From: Amylostereum areolatum
Lineage: Eukaryota; Basidiomycota; Agaricomycetes; Russulales; Stereaceae
Direction of reading: 5' to 3'
NCBI GenBank assembly: GCA_012932865.1
Contig: SAXG01000060.1
Span: forward strand, 1-64,000
Length of the DNA stretch: 64,000 bases
This document shows positions 57,695 to 64,000 of this stretch, piece by piece (the stretch's first letter is position 1; each line of letters opens with the position of its first letter). Made by a program: the position numbers and the translations under genes. The notes under the pieces were generated by a model that was given only the letters and a program-made list of their open reading frames with translations, was not told where the DNA came from and made no database searches.

Positions 57695-59119
57695 CTATTG
57701 GCACGTGAGGCAAACTCGATAGTGAATACGGGCGGTACGTACTGCGGTGCACGGAACGACGGGGACGTGGGCAGCAGGAGTTTCTGTCTCGTCAAGCTTG
57801 TATATGCTGACGCCGCAATACCCTTGAGACTTCGCGGTCAGAGGTTCGAATGCAACAACTATGTTGCTTGAACGAGCGCGATCTGGCATCCGAGCCTAAA
57901 GACAACCCTGAGCTGAGGTATACTCGGCTGAACCCAAGTACGTACTATGGCACAAAATCCCTTCCACGCTTGAGTAATTTACATTAGCTGTCTTTCGACC
58001 CCTATAATCAATCACGTACCTTCGCTAGGGGGATTCTTGAGAGTTGAGAGAGTGACCCTGGTTTCCGCATCTATGACGTTTATGCATCCTTTTCCGTTCC
58101 CGAATGTTACGACGTGCCGGTCATTGACAAACTCCGCCAGAAAAGCGTCCACATTGGTGGTACCACGATAGATAACCTTGGCAGGATTTTCGCTGGACAG
58201 GCTTGGCAAATGGTACCAGTCTAAGCCGTCGCCGGACACCTTCGCGGACACCATCGTTCCCTTACACAACGAAGAACGAAATCTGCGAAGAACCGTTAAC
58301 GTGTCTCGTGTCATAGATACGGGTGCGGACGTACATCCCGTCGAGTTTGACGGCGTCGTTCAATGTTAAACCCCAAACTTTCTCCTGATTCACCATGTTC
58401 CACGCGCTGAGAACGACTTCGTCAGTGTGTTAGGAACCTAGCCACAAAGTGCAACACTAACACGATGTCACCATGTGGGAGGCCTTCGTTGTATGTGGCG
58501 ATGATGATTTCGTCGTCGTATATGTGAACGGAACTAGGACAATGAGCGCGCGTATCCGAGGGCAACTCGGCGAGAGGCAGGCGGCACAGAAAGGCTAGAG
58601 ATGCTACGACGAAGTCTGTAAGTTCGAGGGTGCATATGTTTCGAACCGAACTCACCCCCCGGCCTAAGCTTCATGATTCTGATCCCTTTGTTTCCCCCGA
58701 CGGCCACCAAATCTTTGCGTACATCAATGCACCAGACGGAACCAAGTCCAGCGTCGAGAATCTCCGCGACTCCATAGCGAGCGAGTCCACCATGATTCTG
58801 GTCCTGAAGAGAGATTAACGCGTGGAACCACCATTGGAATGTTGGCACGCACCTGTCGATTCTCGAGGACGAGAATGTGGACGCGTGATAGAGAATCCCC
58901 TAGGATGAGTGTGCCGGGGATAACGGGGCTCCAAGCAATGTCCGTAATAGAGGCGTTTCCGACGTCGTAGCGTTCATATGCAGGCTGGAGGGACTGAGTG
59001 TAGACGCAGAGCGTCCCATTGCTGTTGCCACTGGCGATCAGCTGTTCATCGGGCGATATCGCCAGTGCAGTGACATCAAAGGGTTCGACTTCGATAGTAT
59101 TGACGTGGTGGAGAGACAT
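57695..59119 (-). CDS. WD40-repeat-like protein
   Basis: From the ATG at 59119 the first exon reads MSLHHVNTIEVEPFDVTALA, ISPDEQLIASGNSNGTLCVY and ITDIAWSPVIPGTLILGDSL, a clear WD40 pattern of blades. The second exon continues LGSVWCIDVRKDLVAVGGNK. Further exons give SSVHIYDDEIIIATYNEGLP, AWNMVNQEKVWGLTLNDAVK, AFLAEFVNDRHVVTFGNGKG with CINVIDAETR, and IVVAFEPLTAKSQGYCGVSI. Joins are consistent if the introns near 58810-58850, 58600-58656, 58407-58475, 58285-58334 and 57885-58018 are used. About 390 residues would make one beta-propeller. No motif identifies the orthologue. WD40 propellers act as interaction platforms; the specific role is unknown. The 3' end could extend one more exon beyond 57695. 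Confidence 0.6.
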
Positions 59120-61658
59120 TTCGTATGCGCGAACGAGAAAGAGATGGATAGAGACAACAAGTGGAAAGGCGATAACATCGACTTATAAACAAAGGAATCT
59201 GGAACGTGTTGTTCGTGAGGACGCAGGCTGAATAAGCTGTGGGTCCAAGTGAGTGCGTTCGTTTCCGACGAAGAGACCTCGTAAACCCGTGCTTGACCCC
59301 GTCACCGTGACTATCTGTACCCCAAGGCTTTCCTGATTGAGTTGTTGAGATTGTTAGATAGCGAAACAAGGATGACGGCGCACTGGCCCTGGATGGCACA
59401 CGCTGAGAATCATGCGACGAGGAAAGAGGACCGGCGAAAATTATCTTGGCTACAAACTAGAGCATGCGTATTCGGGCGGGTTTGAGGAGGTTTGATGTGG
59501 GAATCATTCGCGCCATAGCGAAGGAATAAGTAGTCAAGACACCGCTGACGCGGGTAACTTGCGTTTTACCCACATACATACCACGAGAAAGTCATCAGCC
59601 AACAGCGACAAATAAAAAAAGGCACATACGAAACGAGGGTGCATAAGTAGCAGAGGATATGGGCGGAGGCTGGTCGGAGGCTATGGGTATGCAGCGACGA
59701 GCGTTACCGGGAGCAAGTCCGGAACAGGGGATCCGCTGCCAGGGTCGGGGCCGTCGGCCCGGAAACGTCCAGACGCTTTACGCAACGGGCCAGGTCCGAC
59801 ATCGACCTAGGTCAAACCCCCACGAAGATTGGATGTACAGTAGTGACCGTATACTGTCTACACTTCAGCCATCCACTCAAATTCGAACATCCTGGACGCC
59901 GCCTTCGAGGAGATGAGGATGTAAGTACACATCCTGCCGGCGTAGATTACTGAAGTCTGTTCGTTTTCAGCTCGGACTTCACCCTGTTTCTCGTAACCGC
60001 ACTCAAAACAGGAGACAGTCGTGCTATTTGACGCACCAAGTCATCATTCACGTCCATCTCATACCCTTACGCTTTCTCCCGCAGATATCGTGGCGCCCAC
60101 AGCTCGCGTACATAGCAACAAAGACGCCCCCAATCCACGATTCACGAACCAGCTGGACGGGCCAACATGCTTCGAAGGATATATATGACACGGTACACCC
60201 TTCTTGTTCTCTCATCCAGATAGACATGTGAACGTCGCCGTACATGATTTTTAGCCATCTCACTCCGATTTCAACGTAACGCTCTTCGTCGATGTCCGCA
60301 TCTCCACCACATCCATGAACTCTGGCGCCCCCAATCCACTCCAGACATTTACCATTATCGGACTCTTGCACCTCGATTTCCTCGCCTTCTTCCAGCCTCG
60401 TTTCTTACAGCCTTTCCTGACTCTTCCCCCTGCATAACTCATGCTTGACTCTGGTTGTCTGCACCCCTCTCCTCTGCGCAGGCTCCAACGCACTGTTCAT
60501 TCGTTACACGGTTATCCCACTGCACCACTCCTGCCCCATTCCGTGTTACTATAATATCACCATCACTTTTCGGGTATCATCCAGACGATGGAGTGGTTCT
60601 CAGGTTCACGCGCCCGATATCCCGGGACCCAGCGGCGACATCGACAAACACGAATCTCGGGCGAGACGCAGGCCACACGGACCCTCGACCAAAACGCAAC
60701 ATGACGAACGAATCAACGTGATGTGATGAGGAGGAGTCAGGCCTCAGGGGTTGCGGGATGTAGAACGAGGTCGCGGGATGCAAAAGAGTTTTCTCCCGAT
60801 CGCTCTATTCTCTCTCCCTGATCATAGTCCCGCGTATCCCCCTCGCAACATGCTTTCGATTCTCGTCGGTGCACTCTTTCCTTGCTCCGGACCAGGTCTG
60901 GAACGGATGGTATGTGGTAAAATGGTTGAGTACGGTACACGGTAGCGGTGTGCACAAAACATAATTGAGTCTTGATTCTAAGAAAGCGTAAGTGATAATC
61001 ATGGAATAGATATGGTTCTGTGGAGACTGTATAAGACTACAGTCGGGGACGACTACGTGGTTATGTGTCGAGGGCCTAGACTCCTTCACGAACACTCCCA
61101 TGCTTGTCGTTCTCCGGCAAGGTGCGCCAGGCGGAGGCAAACAAGTTGCCCTTCGTCCTTATCTAAGTCCGTACGACGGTTGGCCTTGTCGACGTCCGCT
61201 CAGATTAATCAGCATGCCTTTTCCTTGCGTCTGCATCACTATGATATGTTTCTGCAACCACAAAAAATACCCAATAGTGGCAGTTTCCGTATGCAATACT
61301 ACCGACTCGTTCTCAAGCTGATATCCACCTCGGTTCGACTACTGTCCACACTGGCTCCATAGTTCATCGTTCATCCCCGAATACCAATACATGTCCCTTC
61401 ACCAGCCACAAACCCCTAGCCCTGCGTTTCACCGAAGCACGAAGAAACCGTGAAGGAGGACATTTGAATGTACCTGCGACGAAAATGTTACTGCACTACA
61501 GGTTGACCCTTCGCATGACCTTGTTCTGTCTGTTCCGTGAATCGCGTCAGCGCCGACCCGAGCGTCACATGGAATACGCACTTTGTCCTCGGAAGGTTGG
61601 GAGTTTGAGCTCCCAGGTTCGTCGCGGGGGTTGTTGGGGGGGTTGACCTGAAAGAAGG
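59120..61658. other. Gene-poor stretch
   Basis: No exon chain with motif support was found on either strand. Short frames at 60445-60726 and 61012-61362 (+) lack structure. A GC-rich patch with a small GGCC hairpin lies near 59745-59765. Confidence 0.4.
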
Positions 61659-64000
61659 TCAGCAACAACTGGCGGTGGTAACATTGGGGTGGAAGCTGCT
61701 CACGGGGTCCTCCTCTTTGGGCTCGTTCCAACCTGTTTCCCAATCGTAATCCCAATCTAAAACCTGCAGACGTTCCCTATCATGGGGCCGAAGGGTCGCC
61801 AACCATTCTGTGCTGTAACAATTACGGGGCAGCCCGGGAACGGCCATGGAACTATGGTTAACCAGTCCTGAATAGAGACGAGCACGTCTATCTGACCCAG
61901 GTTTAGAGCGCCTGCCCACAGGTGTGAAGCGACGCTCGCGACTGATCTTCTCCAGCTTCCACATAAAATTCGTGAATTCGAGGCTTCTCCAACCGGGCAA
62001 GATGCGACGATAGGCTTTAGGGAGGTTTGGGTCTCGGTATGCCTGTCGCTCTCGCTCTGTGTCTGTTTCGTCAGAGCTGATGCCTTGCGTCCCTACCATG
62101 TCCAAAAGTTTGAAGTGACAACTCAGGTTTTCGCTTTCCATGACGACGTCGGTGCGGCGCGTGAGATTCTAACGCGGTCTTCGTTAGGATACGCAGACGG
62201 AACCAAGAATAGACGTACTACTCCCTTACGAGTGCTTCTCGCGTCGCGTTTCCTGCGTTCGTCGATAGCTTTGCTCGTCTCCTTCTTTAACTGGTGATAT
62301 CTGGTCTTGAAATAGCCCATGTGACGATATATGGTGTCGCTGATGTACCGTTCATCGAGAAAAACCTCCGGAAAATCCGTATTGTTTTTGTATCGGCCCT
62401 CTTTAACTTCGTGCAAGAACTCCTTCGCGCAAATCGAAAACGCCTCCAAGTTGAACGCCGAGTCTCGGCGCTGCTCGAAGTCGACTCGAAAATGCAGGTT
62501 AGTGATACAAATGCACCCGTCTTCCCCAGCTTCGTACGCTGCTATTTCCTCTTTTGAGAGGGGGCGTGGAATCGTCAACAAAGCGTTGCTGGACTTCAGA
62601 TTGAACATTGTGAGAATGTGGTGATTGATGGTTTTCTGTCGAAGTAGTTGGCGTGGATCAGGTAGTCTGATCAGAAAGGATGAAGATAAACGACGCACTC
62701 CGAATTGGTTGTGCTTCGGGTGGTTCTTGTACTGATCCTTCGGTTCCTTTTTCTTCTCATCTGAGTTGTCCTCTTCATCTGCCAAAGAACCATCTTCAGG
62801 CTTGTCACGACGACGTCGATCTGGTTGTTTCTTCTCCAAGTGAGTTACTGATCCCGCTATCTTGGCAACTTCTCCCCGCATCTTCGCCTTTTCCGCAGCA
62901 TCCTGTCTTTTGAATTCCTCGAAGTTATCATGGACGCGCTGAAACCCGTTCATAAGGGCGCTCAAGACCTCGTCCTTAGTTGCTTGTGCTGGCTCTGGGG
63001 CTTTAGAGTTGCTAGAGGAAGCCGTTTTCCCGAGAGAAGCCGGAGCTGCATCGTTTGGATTCAGGCCTGCTTTGGAAGTGCTTGCTATGCCCGGATTTCC
63101 AAAGGCTGCTTTCTGTCGGAGGGAAAAGTACTTTAGCGGAGGTAAATCAGTCTTCCGCAAAGTGACCATTTTTACCTGCGACAGCGAGGGATAATTTAGA
63201 GGGCTCGGGGACAGGCCCGTCGACAGCGCCGTTTTTCCTTTTCCCAAGTCCTGCTGTAGGCGAGATGATATCAAAGAGGGCAGGCCATGCTTCCCTGATC
63301 TACTACTGACCTGCGGCAGCGTTGCATCTGGGGATGCATGTCGTATTGGGGCTTTGCCTTTGTCAACGGACTGCTGTGTTTAATACGTCAAGACAGAACC
63401 GACATTATTGCGGAGTCTGCCTACATGGAGAGCTCCTGGCTTCTGAGCGTTTGCACTTGCGGGTCGCGTAGGTTCTGACTATCAAAGGAGATACGTGAAT
63501 GAGGATGGAATGCACTTCGGCACTTGATACCATACCTGCGGAATGGACGACGGTTGCCCCGTGCTCGGAAGGCCCACTGCCGTGCTCTTGTCCTGTGGAT
63601 TCAGACCCGTAACGTCCGATGGTGTTTGCAGTAAAAGCTAGGTAAACTGTCTGACCATGGACACCCTGCTTCGGATCGAAGAGACTTACATCTTTTCGGC
63701 GCTTGAGGGCTTCCGAGAGAGGGACTTTCGAGTCTTTGAGAAATTCAAAACCAGCTATCGTTATGCTATCGGTCTGAGAAGAGATAACTGGTCAGAGGGT
63801 ATCGCCACAAGTAAAGTTACGAACTGAGTCAGTTTCCGGGGGGGGAGTCGTCTTTGGAGAAGGATTTATCCAGTGGTAAACCCCGTTACGACAGAGACAC
63901 CGTAGATTTCAGAGCAGCCATACCTTTGGGGATGGTGGACCTGGAGTCTTCGCAGTGTCTGTTGCTTGGTTTGATTGCTGAGAAACAGGTGGCTCCTGGT
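61659..64000 (-). CDS. Hypothetical protein of a multicopy Agaricomycete family, 5' end beyond the window
   Basis: The gene runs off the right edge. Upstream exons (63990 to 63290) are short and Pro/Ser/Gln-rich, several ending in a Gln codon before the donor (PP...QQSNQATDTAKTPGPPSPK; GFEFLKDSKVPLSEALKRRK; QSVDKGKAPIRHASPDATLP). A charged coiled-coil-like region follows (FQRVHDNFEEFKRQDAAEKA...HLEKKQPDRRRRDK). The conserved part comes next: RPLSKEEIAAYEAGEDGCIC, SAFNLEAFSICAKEFL, RHMGYFKTRYHQLKKETSKA, then across an intron LLDMVGTQGISSDETDTERE, RRILPGWRSLEFTNFMWKLE and a stop at 61659. I recall the G-x-S-S-D-E block and the WRS...NFMW region from large dispersed Agaricomycete families of unknown function; that is memory, not a search. 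The join near 62150-62215 needs care. Confidence 0.6.

Overview
The window looks like nuclear DNA of an Agaricomycete-type basidiomycete. Coding sequence is cut by many short introns, mostly about 45-80 bases with GT...AG ends. Genes lie on both strands without operons. The recognisable products are typical of a plant- or wood-associated fungus: pectin methylesterases, a secreted GMC oxidoreductase and mitochondrial malate dehydrogenase. All calls come from reading translated exons and motifs by eye; no search was run.

Positions 1-25 kb are GC-rich and gene-dense. In order they hold: a frame-broken MFS (monocarboxylate-type) transporter; RQC1/TCF25 (-); a MYND zinc-finger protein (-); two pectinesterases tail to tail (+ and -); a secreted GMC oxidoreductase (+); an unknown protein (+); the polynucleotide kinase GRC3 (-), divergent from mitochondrial malate dehydrogenase (+); the pre-rRNA factor TSR2 (-); and a Cys-containing unknown (+). 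RQC1, GRC3 and TSR2 all serve ribosome production or quality control, but nothing here suggests they are co-regulated.

Positions 25-61 kb are visibly poorer in GC and in genes. They contain a solo-LTR-like element, several simple or degenerate repeats and lineage-specific hypothetical genes (some with coiled coils or membrane segments). They also contain an apparently intact, divergent, intron-rich CSE1 (exportin-2) gene and a WD40-like gene. This part also holds decayed pieces of housekeeping genes: an ATP-citrate lyase fragment (48.3-48.85 kb), a UFD1 pseudogene (49.9-51.7 kb) and a PRP6 relic in two complementary pieces. The N-terminal and middle part of PRP6 is at 51.7-53.0 kb on -, and the C-terminal part is at 36.7-37.0 kb on +. 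The simplest reading is an inversion of about 15 kb with one breakpoint inside PRP6. The window ends inside a gene of a family I recall as multicopy in Agaricomycetes (61.7 kb onward, -).

One caution applies throughout. Single-base frame breaks recur in otherwise well-conserved coding sequence (MFS transporter, the RQC1 C-terminus, the 29-kb hypothetical gene). Consensus indel errors must be excluded before calling all of these biological. The UFD1, PRP6 and ACL relics also carry nonsense codons, internal deletions or divergence, so they are more secure. Exon boundaries given here are estimates by eye.
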